Shown here: piece by piece, positions 9,473 through 21,279 of the stretch
Layout: each line of letters starts with the position of its first letter
Position numbering within the stretch: the stretch's first letter is position 1
NCBI GenBank assembly: GCA_001599915.1
Contig: BCIG01000003.1
Span: 372,001 to 436,000 of the forward strand
Origin: Symbiotaphrina buchneri
Taxonomy: Eukaryota; Ascomycota; Symbiotaphrinales; Symbiotaphrinaceae
Direction of reading: 5' to 3'
Length of the DNA: 64,000 bases
Translations under genes and position numbers: made by a program
Notes under the pieces: model-generated
Told to the model about the DNA's origin: nothing
Database searches by the model: none
Seen by the model: only the letters and a program-made list of their open reading frames with translations

Positions 9473-12310
9473 AGGGTTAACGTCCATCCCCAGTCAATAA
9501 CGGCCCGAAGCCAACGGCGCCTCCTAAGAGAAGGATCTCAACGGTGGTGCATTTACAACCAGACAACAATGACGGGGCGACTGACGACGGTGACACCACA
9601 CGGACATGACCTCTTCGGAGCCAGTCGAGCAAAAGGGATCAAGAAAGCCCCGGCAAACGGAGGCTGTGCAAAGACCATAGTAAGTACGGGACGGACACCC
9701 TCCTGATCACGATAGTGGACTTTGTGAAGGCGTCAATAGGGCGGAGAGCCACCTTATGCAAGATGTCGTCCGTTCCGTGGTCATGTGTCTTGTTGCCAAC
9801 GGTCGACTCAACAGCATGAACAAGCTTGCTGGCATTCCAAAGACGCAGCGAGAGGGCCGGGAAGCCTTGAAAGGTCGTCGCTGCAAAGCAATGAGCAGGA
9901 GTGGGGCATTTTCCAAAGTTGTGACGGCATTTCTCCCTGCACCGGGCAGGGCCACGGGCATGGCCCTTATGATTCTCCTGTCACACCGAAGTGGCAGTGG
10001 TATCTGCCTGCGGAAGGAAGCCGACAATGTCGATACCGGGACACCTCCACGTCTGCGAGCCCGGGCCCATGGTCAAGGAAGAGATGCTTCATGGAACGAG
10101 AAGAGCCTCAATGATCTTGATATCCGGGGTGGATGCTATTAGGCCGAGTCACCAATTCATTGGGCCAGTGCATACGCACCGCAGCACACCTTCAAGGGCC
10201 AGGAACCTGACAGTCGAACATGCCCCCTGTTAGATTTTCAAGCTATTTCCCAGGGTGAATTGGTGCCTATCCCATTATCGAGACCTTGTGTCACCTGCTC
10301 GTTCTTCTAGCTCGTGAAGTAGGCGGCCAGGCTACCCATCGTCATTAAGCTTGAGCGTTTCTTGAACCCCGCTTGGAAAGTATTATCTTTTCTCAATCAA
10401 GAACGACAAGAGTGGTCCACACATCCTAAGGCAGCATCGGTTGAATGCAATGGAGAGCTCCCACCTTTGGAGAGCCCCGCCCCAGCTAGTGTGAACCTAT
10501 ACGGGAGCCAACGCATGCTGACGCTGTAGAGACGAAGATGAGAGAGTAGGCTGTGTGGATGACAGACAGTCAGACGGTAGGAAACACAGAGAATTTTAAA
10601 TGATCCGGCTCAAAAGTGGACCATCAACATGTTATCTATAACAGGGCACGTCCTGCTGATATCGAGAGCATCGTCGCACAAGATCGAGAAACTGCCGATC
10701 GGAGGCTTTGCTTTAAGTACCTATACCCGTGTGACCTAGCAAATCAACTCGAAAGCTGCACTGTACCTCTCTTCATGTACAGTACCATTCCTTTCATATG
10801 GCAGAAGTCAGCTAGACAGAGGTATCCCTTTCAGTAACGGTCAAGACAGTAGTAGAAAGGACAATCTCTCCACCGGGAATGGAAAGGGGAGCGAACTTCT
10901 TGTATGATAAGTATCCCCCACAACTTCCATCTAAGATAGGCTCACCCATCATACAGCTCCGGATTTTGGCCAATTTCCCTTTCTCTCTTCACACATCGCG
11001 CTTATGCAAGCCTCATGACGCGATCTGATGCACGAGGTTGAAAGCATCTTCGACCTAACGGCACACGGTTCTTCCCGCCGGATTTTGGGTCCTCTTTTCA
11101 GCCCCTTACATCAGTGCTCGAGATGGCAGCTCATATCTCGTCGTCCTAATCGCGGTGCCTTCAACAGCTGATTGTCTAGCATCTTTGTTCACGCCTTTCG
11201 CCGTTACAATGTTGGAGATTGCGAGCGAAGTTTTCTCCAAGGCCGAAGTGGTTTCTAAAGCGATTGCCAGCTCACTTCAAGAGATTCTGCGCCCTTGAAG
11301 ACGCAACCCCTGAGCGTCACCGAGCCTGTTAGCGCTGGAGATTTGCATGGTCAGACCAATTGGAACAGGAGATGCATCCGCTAGCTACAGACAAGGGGAA
11401 GGTGAACTTTTTGCAATTGAGCAGATAGTGGGCCGCGATCATCCGTAGCCGAGTCAATAGGGATCACATGTGCCTTCGATATTCAATAGACTAAGGTAGT
11501 CTCGGTGCCGAGCGGAAGGAACCTATTGCTGATGATTTTCCTCTTCCCTTCATGCAAGATTCCAGTCAGGATCTCCCCTTTTGTGGCATGCGACCCAGGT
11601 TATGGGGTTTTCAATGCTCTAATGATATAGCTCAAATAGCTGAGAGGCAAATACGTTGGTGAGAATAAATAGGAATTTCCTTTTCGAATCATAGAATCAT
11701 GTGCATAATTTAGAGGAGACCCAAGGGGGGGGGACGCCAATTGAGAGAAGAGGACTCAGTTCTGAAGAGGAAATCTGGATGACAGAGACAAGACGACTCC
11801 TGGTTGAGCAATCATCTGTCATTGAAAGCTGGGGATATCTGATTCTGTCCGGGAGATCGAGTCGTTCCGGCGTGCTCTAGCTCTCTCGATGGCTTGCTGA
11901 TCAGCACTGCTGACCCTTCCTGGGGCAGTTCAGGTTGCGGGGAACTGTATCCGTTCCCGCTGTCGACAAGCTCAGATGCTAAAACGCGGCACATAGCTTC
12001 AGGAAATCGTACAGATCTGCAGGGTGCAAAAGATAGAGAAATGGATCATGGAAGTATCGGTACGGAATGGTACTTCTTTGCAAGTTCCATGTTTGGCGGT
12101 TCAGCCGATGATGTCGTCGAAGACGCACTAAAACACGCTTAAATTGAATCGCGAGATCTCGACCAAGCACACGCGCCGAACCAGATCTCCGCAACCAACA
12201 AACAAAGGGCAAGCCAATTCTCCAAAAAGAGCGATCGAAGCACTGGAGGAACGACCTACATTATGCGTGGGCAGGGCTAGGGCTGGAATCGGCAGTTGAC
12301 CAGCAGCGTC
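9473..12310. other. intergenic, about 2.8 kb
   Basis: Between the zinc-ribbon gene (-) and polymerase eta (+). It has only short frames in both strands (for example 9756-10142 and 10616-10837, +), none with recognisable protein character. A run of nine G lies near 11727-11735. It must contain the polymerase eta promoter. I see no RNA gene. Confidence 0.4.
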
Positions 12311-14483
12311 ATGTCTTCCTCCCAGCCGTTCATTGCTTCGTCCCCTCTATCAGACAGCGCCCCGCATATGAGCGGCCGGAAGTCGAAATTCACCTACAAG
12401 CACTTGTCACAGCTTGCCTCGTACTCCACGACATGCCCACTGCGAGTCATTGCCCATATTGACCTCGATGCTTTCTATGCGCAGTGTGAGATGGTCCGTC
12501 TGGGCACTCCAGAGGACCAACCACTAGCGGTGCAGGTACGAGCAGTCTGCCATCGTCACTCATGTACGGCGAGGACTAATTTTACTTCAGCAATGGCAGG
12601 GCTTAATAGCTATTAATTACCCCGCCAGGGCATTTGGCCTAAGCCGACACGTTACTGTCATGGAAGCAAAGAACTTATGTCCCCAACTGATCACGCAGCA
12701 TGTAGCGACATGGAAAGAGGGTGACGAGCACTGGGAGTACCGGGATGGCGCCGCAAACCATCTTGCGACGCATAAAGTCTCGCTGGATCCATACAGATTG
12801 CAATCACGGAAGATTCTGGCTCTGATCAAGGATACACTACCCAGCCCGCCGCTACAGAGGGTGGAGAAGGCCAGTATCGATGAGGTATTCTTGGACCTGT
12901 CCGCACAGATACACTCCATACTCTTGGAGAGATACCCAGAGCTCTCTGGGCCCCCGCCCTATGATGATCCGACTGAGAATCTCCCTCGCCCACCTACAAC
13001 GGCTCTAGATTGGACGGCGGATGCAATGGTCGATCTGGATGATGCCGAGTCGGAGATGGATGATCCAGATTGGGATGATATTGCCATGAACATCGGGTCT
13101 GAAATTGTACGATCGGTTCGCAAGGCGATCCGCGAGCAGTTGAAATACACGTGCTCTGCGGGCGTCGCACAGAATAAGATGCTGGCCAAATTGGGCTCCG
13201 CTCACAAAAAGCCCAATCAACAGACAATCATACGAAATAGGGCCATACAACACTTTTTGTCGGGATTTAAGTTCACCAAGATTCGGAATCTGGGTGGGAA
13301 ATTGGGCGATCAGGTTGTGGCTGCTTTTGCTACGGACACCGTCAAAGATCTTTCGGAGGTCTCACTTGAGCAACTCAGACTGAAGCTAGGGGACGACACT
13401 GGTAGTTGGATATATCACGTCATTCGAGGAGTGGACCATAGTGAGGTCAATCCTCGAACACAGATCAAATCTATGCTATCCGCCAAATCATTTCGACCGA
13501 GTATCAATACACCTGAACAGGCAGAACGGTGGCTGAGAATCTTCGTAGCGGACATATTCTCTAGACTGGTGGAAGAAGGTGTGCTGAACAACAAGAGAAG
13601 ACCAAAAGCCATCAACCTCCATCACCGGCAAGGAGGTCAGACAAGATCGAGGCAAGCTCCAATACCTCAGGGTAGACCAATCGACGAGGCTCTGCTGTTT
13701 CAGCTCGCTAAAGATCTCTTTGCTCAGGTCCGCCTTGAGGGAAGAGTATGGCCTTGTGCAAACCTTATGCTGAGCGTTGGAGGGTTTGAAGATGGCGTTA
13801 GTGGTAACAAAGGAATCGGTTCCTTCTTGCTCCGAGGAGAGGAAGCCAAGGCCATTAACAAAACAGCCCGTCAGGGTTCAGAGCCGCTGAAAGATGTAGC
13901 CCAAGCGGATGCTCATACAGAAAAGAAAAGGAAATTCGAGGAGAACGGTATCCAAAAATTCTTTCTGAAGCATGAGCCTAGTACGGAGGAGCATGATGAA
14001 GAATTTGGGGCTGTGGAAGGTCTGCAACACACAGAAATCAGGGAAAACGCAGCCCAAGCCGAGGAGTCGAAGAAAAAGCGACCATTCTTTCAAGAGCAAG
14101 AGTCTCCACATAATCACACGCCTATGCACTCCGAGTCTCCTGATCAGACAGATGATCAGTCGTCCCACCTAAGACATCAAGATAACATGGTCCAGCAACA
14201 GCTGGAGTCATATTTCTGTGACAAGTGCAGCAGGCATATTGCTGCAAGAGACAGAATTGAGCATGAAGATTGGCACTTTGCCAAAGATCTACAGGCTGAA
14301 GATCAACATCATGACTCGGACTCCTCATCGCGGCCGGGGCAGGAACCATTCGGCGCCGCTGCCCAACATAAGGACGGCCGAAGCAGTCGTGGCAAGCCGA
14401 CGTCGTCGAAAGGTAGGAAGAAAGATAATGGGGGAGGTGGTAAGCTAGAGAAAGGCCAAAGTCGACTGGCCTTCGGGACGTGA
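12311..14483 (+). CDS. RAD30: DNA polymerase eta (Rad30-type Y-family polymerase)
   Basis: Translesion polymerase that copies past UV photoproducts at stalled forks. Exons 12311-12535 and 12591-14483 (55-bp intron, GTACGA...TTCAG) give 705 residues. Seen in order: the catalytic motif HIDLDAFYAQCE (Asp of metal site), YPARAFGLSRHVT, SIDEVFLDL (second metal site), SAGVAQNKMLAKLGS with KPNQQT, the palm-to-finger region, then the little-finger domain to about residue 490. A UBZ3 ubiquitin-binding finger follows (CDKC ... HEDWH, about residues 617-636). A PIP-like motif NGIQKFF lies between; its first position is Asn instead of Gln. The protein ends in a basic tail and SRLAFGT. The start is the first ATG of the frame; the spliced join gives LAVQQWQGLIAINY, as expected. 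Confidence 0.95.
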
Positions 14484-16638
14484 GGAATGCAAGTTCCACC
14501 CACCGCGGTCTCAATGATGCATGTAGCCTGGCGTTGTTGCATTTTTCTGGCGAATGGACATTTTGTAGAGGGACTTGGAAAGGGTTAAGGGAATTGGATC
14601 GGATGTTTGCAGGGGATCTCGGCGTCGTCGGCGTCAGGCTTTCGCGCGGTCTGCCATGTGCAGAAGATGACTGCTCATACTGCAAGTCCACGAGGTGGCA
14701 TTGTTTCTCCCCATTCGGATGGATTCATGCAAGGACGGGCCGCGGAACCGGTCCAAATAAGCAGTGTGCGCTCTCACCGGGGTGTTGGAAGCATCAAGCG
14801 CAGAACAATGGATGATGGCAGTCACATCTCTTCCTCAATGGCTGTAATCAATGCACCCATCACACCAGCCCGCCTGTCCCGTCTGTAGCTGGCCGTTCCT
14901 GTTCGGTCGGTGTCCGTCTGGGCTGAGTGTAGTAAGTGACGGGTAGGATCAAACGTAGAACGTGTCGAGGTGTTGCATGTTAGGTGGAAAGTCGCTGCCC
15001 GATTGTTCTGCGGCCCCTCTAGAACAAGGGAGACGAAACGAGTTGGTGATGCGGAGCGGACGAGTCGCTTGCTAGTCAGCGCTACCAGTTGCTGAAGAGG
15101 CTTCCACTTCAGGTAGCGATTGTTAGTGGACATGACCGGCCCGGGCCAGCGCCAACCTCTTTGGCATCTTTGCGGGATCCATTCAGATGCCTGTACCAGG
15201 CCAAAGCTGGAAAGTCTGTTTGGAATAGTGAGGGACAGCGCAAAGTCAAATGCTTACTTGTAGGTTGGGGTGGAGTCGGACGATGCCCATGATTCGATGA
15301 CACGAACCTGCCGCTTTCCGAGGGCGCGAATGCTACCTTAGGTAGCATGAGACGTGAAAATGTCGGTTCCAGTTAAAGTACCCTTCCTACAGGTAAAAGG
15401 AAGCCGATTCCTTTGGCATTGACAGTGAGGAAGAGCGGAACATCTCTCCGTGTGCTGAGGGTCTCTCGCCCACAAGCTGTGTGGAGCTTGGTTCTCTGGA
15501 TCTGCTCTCCTGTGGCCTGTACTCCGTACTCCTCGACGTCTCTCTCGCTCGTGCTGCCTGTCACTTTGGGAGAGTCCGTTCGCGCGTTGACCGCCGGTGC
15601 CATACGTTGATTGCGCTGTGAGACCGTTGATTGGGTGCCGTTGGTGACAAGCTAGGCTGAGGTACCTTAAATTGGGTCAGTGCGAGTAAACAAAGTGAGG
15701 TACCGACTTACAGCGGAGCAGTAATAAGAATAGGATTGGTGTTGGGCATCAACAACTGCCTGATGTCGCTCCTTCCCACCCCGGTCTTTCGACCTAACCA
15801 AGTAGTCGCCATAGTAGATCAAGCATCGCTTTTGCCTCTTCGCTCAGCGCCCACTTCCTTCAGCTTGACAGCCCACCTTGCTGCTGCTGCCGTCTGGCTT
15901 GCCCCTAAATCCAGGATCTCCAGGTACGCAGCAAGCATCACAGCTACGGCCGCGGTCAAGTCCTAGCATTGTGTGTGACAGGCTTCCTTTTAAGAGCTCG
16001 CATTTTTCCCGCTCACAAAATCTCCCATATATCATCGTCACCCTGTTTGTGGAGCCGCAGCACAAACCCCGCTCTCTTGCACCACTCACAGGCGACCCAC
16101 CTGCAAGACATTGGCCTGACCGAGAGCCCAATTGGTCGCCAGCTCGCCAGCCTGGTCAGCTCCTGCAAGCCTCTATCCATCTTTTTCGTTACCTCCTTGC
16201 TCCTTGCCTGCTGCAAACCCAGCTGCGACGTGCACACCCACCTGAGCTCAACCCTACATCACCGGCCCCCCGGAAATCTGCTGCTGTCTTGCTACTGGAC
16301 CCTACGCCCCTTCTCCGGCCTGTCCAACGAATCCGGATCTGGCCTTGTCTGCTGGGATCGCTGCACCTCGACGAATTCGGCTTCTTACCGTTTTCGCGGC
16401 TTATCGCAGATTTGCTTGCTACCTAATCATAGTCCCGTGGTGCCTTGTGGTCAACGTCAGGGAATACGGACGCCTCCTGGAACCATCATCCCTTTTGGAA
16501 ACACCGGGCCCTTCTTTGGAGCCAGCTTTTGGTTGCGTGTATAGACCTTTGCGCTTCTCTACATACCGCCGGGACCGCCCTTCTTCCTCTATCAAGCCCT
16601 CCTTTTCACCTTCCCTTTGGTTTATGCGAGAATCCACC
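14484..16638. other. intergenic and long pyrimidine-rich leader
   Basis: The first part holds the polymerase eta 3' region. From about 15770 to 16638 the plus strand is strongly C/T-rich with many short frames, typical of a long fungal 5' UTR or promoter. It precedes the RfeG-like gene, so I read it as that gene's leader. No certain TATA box is seen. Confidence 0.4.
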
Positions 16639-17518
16639 ATGAGCGCAAGAACAAATACATACTTTGTCCCTGGCGAGGGTATACACCGAGAAGTCATCCA
16701 GGCTGACATATGTCGGTACCTGGGCAACGACGCGCTCGTTAGACCCGGTGAACACGGTGTACGTCGTGCTCGCTGTTTTTCGATTTTCGTCCCATTACCG
16801 TGGGTTCTAACAGTTATTTTTCGTATAGGGTCGTCAGGGATACTTCGTCACGGCGTACCGGAATTTAACATCTGTAAGTTAAGCCAAAATCCGATGACGT
16901 ACATCATCGTCCTTTTCACCCTGCTGACGGTTCTGATGCCCTTAGGAAATGATAGCGGATCTGAGGGCGGATTCATTAAGATGGCAGGCCGAGAGACAGG
17001 ATTCTCGAGGTACATCATCGCGAGACTCAAAAGGTAACCGAAGACCTGACGCCCCTCCAGTTGCGTACCAAGCTTCACGGACGCATCAATCTCGTCAATA
17101 TTATGGGCCCACCCCTTCTACTCAGGAGTCACAGGGAGGCGGTCCCATCTATACCCAGGCACCACAGTCCAGTGGCTATGAGGGCTCATATACCTATTCC
17201 CAGCAAGGAGGATATGGCCAAGGAGGTTCTAGCCAGTATGGATATCCCGCGGATGCTTATGGAACTCCCCAGAGCCAGCCCAGGAGTGGTCCCTATCAAC
17301 AACAGCCCGCGTATCCAGGATATGGTGACCCGTCCATGGATCCAAGGATGGCTCCCGGCGACCGAGGCCAAACTTATTACTCCCCAGGTCAACCCGCGCC
17401 TAGGCCAGGTCCACAATACCAGGCACCCAGGGATGGATATGGTATGTCCCACTTGCTGTTTTAGCTCAATGCCTTGCTGTAAACTTAACATCATACAGGA
17501 CGTGGTCCCAATTACTAG
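16639..17518 (+). CDS. RfeG-like Gln/Tyr/Pro-rich protein
   Basis: Four exons 16639-16758, 16829-16873, 16946-17441 and 17499-17518 (introns 70, 72 and 57 bp, each with good GT-AG ends) give 226 residues. The N-terminal 75 residues form a conserved region (YFVPGEGIHREVIQADICRY, LGNDALVRPG, GRQGYFVTAYRNLTSEMIAD). The rest is low complexity, rich in Gln, Tyr, Gly, Pro and Ser, and ends RGPNY. From memory this matches fungal proteins annotated as 'transcription factor RfeG', but I see no DNA-binding fold and cannot verify the name. The compact N-terminus and prion-like tail fit a scaffold or regulator. It is convergent with SQT1, and a long pyrimidine-rich leader lies upstream. Confidence 0.75.
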
Positions 17519-19144
17519 TCATGACTTATGAATGCCTGGATCTTGACGAATAACTCTGGAGGTGACGTTGATGATGAATTAGAATGATTTGGAGGGCTCG
17601 TCCATATTTCGCCATGATCTACCATCTAATAGCAGAGAATATTGCCGGCTCTGATCAAAGATTTATTCATGGAGGTGCCATTTGTCCGCGTGGTGGCTGA
17701 GACGTCATTTCCTGCTGTTCTTTTGTCTGGCTTCCGGAGGTTCTGTCTTTTTGCCGTCCAAAAATTGTCAACCTGCCCAAGGAGTGGAATCTGTCACATT
17801 GTCTCCATTCAAGGGGAGGGTCGGCTTATTAGCGATGACCTTTGCTGTTGTTTGGATACGAAACACCTCCCTGATATACTACCTGGACGTCTCACCCCTA
17901 CGGTTCTCGTACTGGTTACATTTTTACGAGCTTGCCATGGGTTGTTCTAGATCCGATATATCATCCTGAGCCTCTCTGGAAACCTTGGACCCTGTCTCCG
18001 CGGAACTGGCACTTCATGACCGTCACGAAACCCGTCGTCTTTATTGCATTGCGTTCCTGGCTGGAGAGGTCCGTTGCAGTTTGATTCCTCGTTCATTTCA
18101 TCTCGCGCGCACAAACCTACAAGGTTATCTCTGGTGGACCTGTAATACCATACCCCTACCTCCTTGCTCCGCGGGCTCTAGGTTGTCGTGTTGTTGTTTT
18201 TGGCTTCCTCTTTCCTTCGAACCCAAAAGTGTGGCTGAAGGGTGCAGGGTTGCCGGTTCCCGGTTGCTTGCGGTTCCTTTCTGCTTGTGTACATACATTA
18301 TGATGTGGTCCGCATGGAATGGGTTCGGTACGGTAATGAGGGCATCCCGACTTGATCGACCTCGTCCCGTCTGTGCGGTCTGGTTGTCCTGCGTTGTCGA
18401 TCTATCGAAGCCAGGCACCTCTTCTCCTCTGGTGTTTGTGAAGCAATGCATCCAGTTGGTCAGCACACGCACACGGTTCCATGCTCCGGTTCAGAAGGCT
18501 TTCGACATTGACTGGTTCCTGGATCGGGATTGGCGGTATATTCAGGATCACGCCTCTATGCTAGTTGGAGATCATCTTGCTGCTCCTCTCCTGTGGCTAC
18601 CACTAGCTCGGTGTCTACTGCCGGATACAACCCCTCGAGCTCAGCATTTGTCCATCTCACTCCGCCCCTATCACCAGAAGAGGCCGCTCTGCATTTTGCC
18701 GTTCCCATATCCGTTACCGATGCCTTCACCTCCAGCCGTCATACCTGACTTCCGATTTCACCACTCCAGGGGCAGGTTCGGATCCACATGCTTGATCAAT
18801 CAGAGATTTCTTTTCGCTTTTCCCGACTCTGCAGACTCTATCATGCACTGTGAGGATGTTCATTGCAATCTCCAGCTGATCCATATCCTCCCACTATGCA
18901 TTCATGCTGCCCCCTTCTCACCCCGCCCGAACTATTCGTCATCTGCCTTCCCAACTCGTAGAAGAAACGTGCTTTCCAGGCCAGCCCCGCTATTCCCAAG
19001 AATCCCGTCTTCCAGCCCAGCGAGCATACATCCTCAAGCCCCTGTCTCCGTCCTCTGCCTTCCCAACCCGTAGAGGATGCGTGCTTTCCATCCAGGCTCC
19101 ATTCTTCCGAAGAACGACACCTCCTACCCGAGCAAGCATAGAAC
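17519..19144. other. convergent 3' intergenic region, 1.6 kb
   Basis: Lies between the stops of the RfeG-like gene (+) and SQT1 (-). A plus-strand frame of 362 codons (17985-19073) is open, but it begins without a good ATG context, has poor protein character (Cys, Trp and Pro scattered) and overlaps a tandem repeat. I do not call it a gene. Confidence 0.4.
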
Positions 19145-19165
19145 TCAAGCCCCTGTCTCGAACAC
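18943..19165. repeat. tandem duplication, about 112 bp, reaching into the SQT1 3' end
   Basis: Two diverged copies, about 18943-19054 and 19055-19165, align almost without gaps. Both begin CTGCCTTCCCAAC, contain CGTGCTTTCCA and end with CTCAAGCCCCTGTCTC. The right copy contains the last codons and stop of SQT1 (reverse strand, ending ETGA-stop). The left copy therefore looks like a duplicated SQT1 terminus plus 3' UTR. The copies are roughly 70% identical by eye, so the event is not recent. Confidence 0.7.
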
Positions 19166-20740
19166 CAAACTCACACCATCATCGCCCGCCGTGACGACCC
19201 TTCCTCCACCGGGAGTCTGCACAAAACCCAACACCCCACCGCCCTCTCCCTCACCGCGATGGCCCCTCCATTCGCCCATAAGACCCTGGCCCGCAGCCGC
19301 CGTGCCGCCGCGGCAATCCCACCGCCTCACGACGCCATCCATGCCGCACGTCGTAAGGAGCCACTCGTTGGTCGTGCTCTGCGCGGGGATCCCCGCCGCA
19401 TTAGCAACTCCCTGAGCAACGCGCGCACCAGCAGCAGCAGGCCGCACGAAATCCACTTTGACGACGGCGTACTCCTCATGAGCCTCTTTGATGTGCCTGC
19501 GCACGGCGAAACGGTGCGCCGCGTCGAAGAGCGCGATCGAGCCATCGACGCTGCCGGCGGCGAGGAGTGTGAGAGGCGGGGAGGAGAAGGACAGCGTCTC
19601 GACGCCGTCGGATTGTGCTTGTAGCGAGGCCAGGATCTGCCCTGCTTGCCCCGCTGAGGGCGAGTCCGAGCTGCTGGATCCTTTAGGTCCGCCCGCTTTG
19701 CGCGCACCGCCGGGTTTGTTCTGGGCGCCGGCGCCGCGGGCGGATGTGGTTGCGTTGCTGGAGGATGGCACGGAAAGACGTGGGAGGCCGACGATGCGGA
19801 TGAGGCCGCCTGCACCGCCGACAGCGGCCAGGGCGCCTCCGGGCGAGATGGCCACGCTGTACAGGCCGCCTTCGACCTCGAAGCGCTGGTCGGCGCCTGT
19901 CAGACCTACTACTGCCTGTGAGCCGCTTTCCGCGCTGGTTATGCCCGCTGCGGCGGCCTCGCCGAAGACGTCCCAGACGTAGAAGCTGCTGTCTTCTGCG
20001 ACGGTTGCGAGGAGCTTTCCGTCTGGCGTCCAGGCGCCGGCTGTGGCTGGGCCGGTGTGCAGGTGGAAGGCTTGGATGATGGTGAGTGGAGAACCGGTGT
20101 CGAAGGCGTTGATGCTGTAGACCCAGACGGAACCATCGGAGGCGCCCAGGGCGATCGTGTTAGGGTACGAGGGGTGTGAAGACGCGGTGAGGAAGTTGAT
20201 CTCTTCGACCTCCTGTGCCTCGGCGACGAAGGCCCACGAGGTGCCATTGCCGTTTGAAGAGTCACGGTAGGCCCGCAGACGCCCGTCCAAACCAGCTGTA
20301 ACCAGGTATTCGCCGCGGGGTAGTGTAAAGGCTATGGCGTTCACCGAGTCGGTGTGGCCCTCTAGTTTCTGGAGAGGGGGAATTGAAGCGCGCTCCCTTG
20401 GTTGTGGATCGCTTTCCCAGCTGGCAGGGAGGACGCGGTTGGATGTATCAGGGGGTGTAGAGTCGAAGACGTAGGCTAGATCGTCGCCGCCGCCGGTGGC
20501 TATTATATTCGAGCGTATAGGGTGCTGCGCGATGCAGAAGATGGAGTCTTTGTGGGAGTCGAAATGAGCCGCACTGTCGTTCTGTAGAGCAATCTCTTGT
20601 ATGGCTTCGCCGTCCTCTGGGTCTGAGTCCATGGGTTCGTCCTGGTCGGAGGGTATCTCTTCTCCGGCCTCTGCTGGGTCGAGCATAACTTCGCCTTCAT
20701 CTTCGGGGTTGTGATCTAACTCTGCGTCGTGTGAAGACAT
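19145..20740 (-). CDS. SQT1: ribosome assembly WD40 protein SQT1 (AAMP family)
   Basis: Dedicated chaperone that binds newly made ribosomal protein uL16 (Rpl10) for delivery to the late 60S subunit. One exon, 531 residues, ATG 20740-20738. Seen: an acidic N-terminus (about 1-55, rich in Asp/Glu), then WD40 repeats starting FDSHKDSIFCIAQHP (GGDDLAYVFD), LEGHTDSVNAIAF (TAGLDGRLRAYR), GASDGSVWVYSI, WTPDGKLLATVAEDSSFYVWDV, GLYSVAISPGG, AAGSVDGSIALFD and TTCGMDGVVRRWD. A Ser/Gly/Ala-rich insertion (about 325-375) splits the propeller. The C-terminus reads TAGDDGVSLVFETGA. The order and length fit fungal Sqt1. GC-rich codons in the C-terminal third differ from neighbouring genes. Confidence 0.9.
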   Translation of the reverse strand: MSSHDAELDHNPEDEGEVMLDPAEAGEEIPSDQDEPMDSDPEDGEAIQEIALQNDSAAHFDSHKDSIFCIAQHPIRSNIIATGGGDDLAYVFDSTPPDTSNRVLPASWESDPQPRERASIPPLQKLEGHTDSVNAIAFTLPRGEYLVTAGLDGRLRAYRDSSNGNGTSWAFVAEAQEVEEINFLTASSHPSYPNTIALGASDGSVWVYSINAFDTGSPLTIIQAFHLHTGPATAGAWTPDGKLLATVAEDSSFYVWDVFGEAAAAGITSAESGSQAVVGLTGADQRFEVEGGLYSVAISPGGALAAVGGAGGLIRIVGLPRLSVPSSSNATTSARGAGAQNKPGGARKAGGPKGSSSSDSPSAGQAGQILASLQAQSDGVETLSFSSPPLTLLAAGSVDGSIALFDAAHRFAVRRHIKEAHEEYAVVKVDFVRPAAAGARVAQGVANAAGIPAQSTTNEWLLTTCGMDGVVRRWDCRGGTAAAGQGLMGEWRGHRGEGEGGGVLGFVQTPGGGRVVTAGDDGVSLVFETGA

Positions 20741-21279
20741 GGTTGGAGTGTGGTTTGCGAGCTGAAATGAGAGGATTAGGACCGCGCAGACTCGAGGTGG
20801 TCACTCTGTCTGTGGTATGGATTTGCAATTGATGCAGAGAAAGCAGTCAAACTTATGGCAAATTGACTGCTTAGAAATGCGGAGGCGATGGGAAATTTTG
20901 AGAGCGGCGTCATTCTGCGTCCCGCACGGCCGATATCTGGCTTGGCATTCAGGGACTGATCTACTACGTATCATCGATGTGGAACACCTACCTTCTGCTC
21001 GTCTTCCGCACTCTTTGGTGAAGTCTTTTTTTGGATGAAAGTCACTGTTCAAGGTTCAGGATGAAATTTCAGAACTTCTTCTCTAGCTAGAAATTCTCTT
21101 TCGAGATCGAGTACAATGATGCAGCCAGCAGATAACTGAAGCACGCCGAGACAAGAAACCAAGTCGTAACGCATCAATCATTGTGAGACCTCAAGCTCCA
21201 CCCCAAAGCGAAGCACAAGAAACCAGAAAACCTCGATTTGAAGTACATTCTGGCAAACCCTGTGTTTCCTTCCTTCCGG
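20741..21279. other. intergenic
   Basis: These 539 bp hold the SQT1 promoter and the 3' region of the helicase gene, both on the minus strand. I see no gene or clear motif. Confidence 0.4.

Noticed and set aside
15878-16544. Overlapping plus frames of 180-190 codons before the RfeG-like gene
   Set aside because: They lack ATG at the start, are Pro/Leu/Ser-biased from C/T-rich DNA, and fit a leader better.
17985-19073. A 362-codon open frame on the plus strand
   Set aside because: It starts with TTG, has scattered Cys/Trp and no domain-like pattern, lies in a 3' region and runs into a tandem repeat; probably chance in GC-rich pyrimidine sequence.
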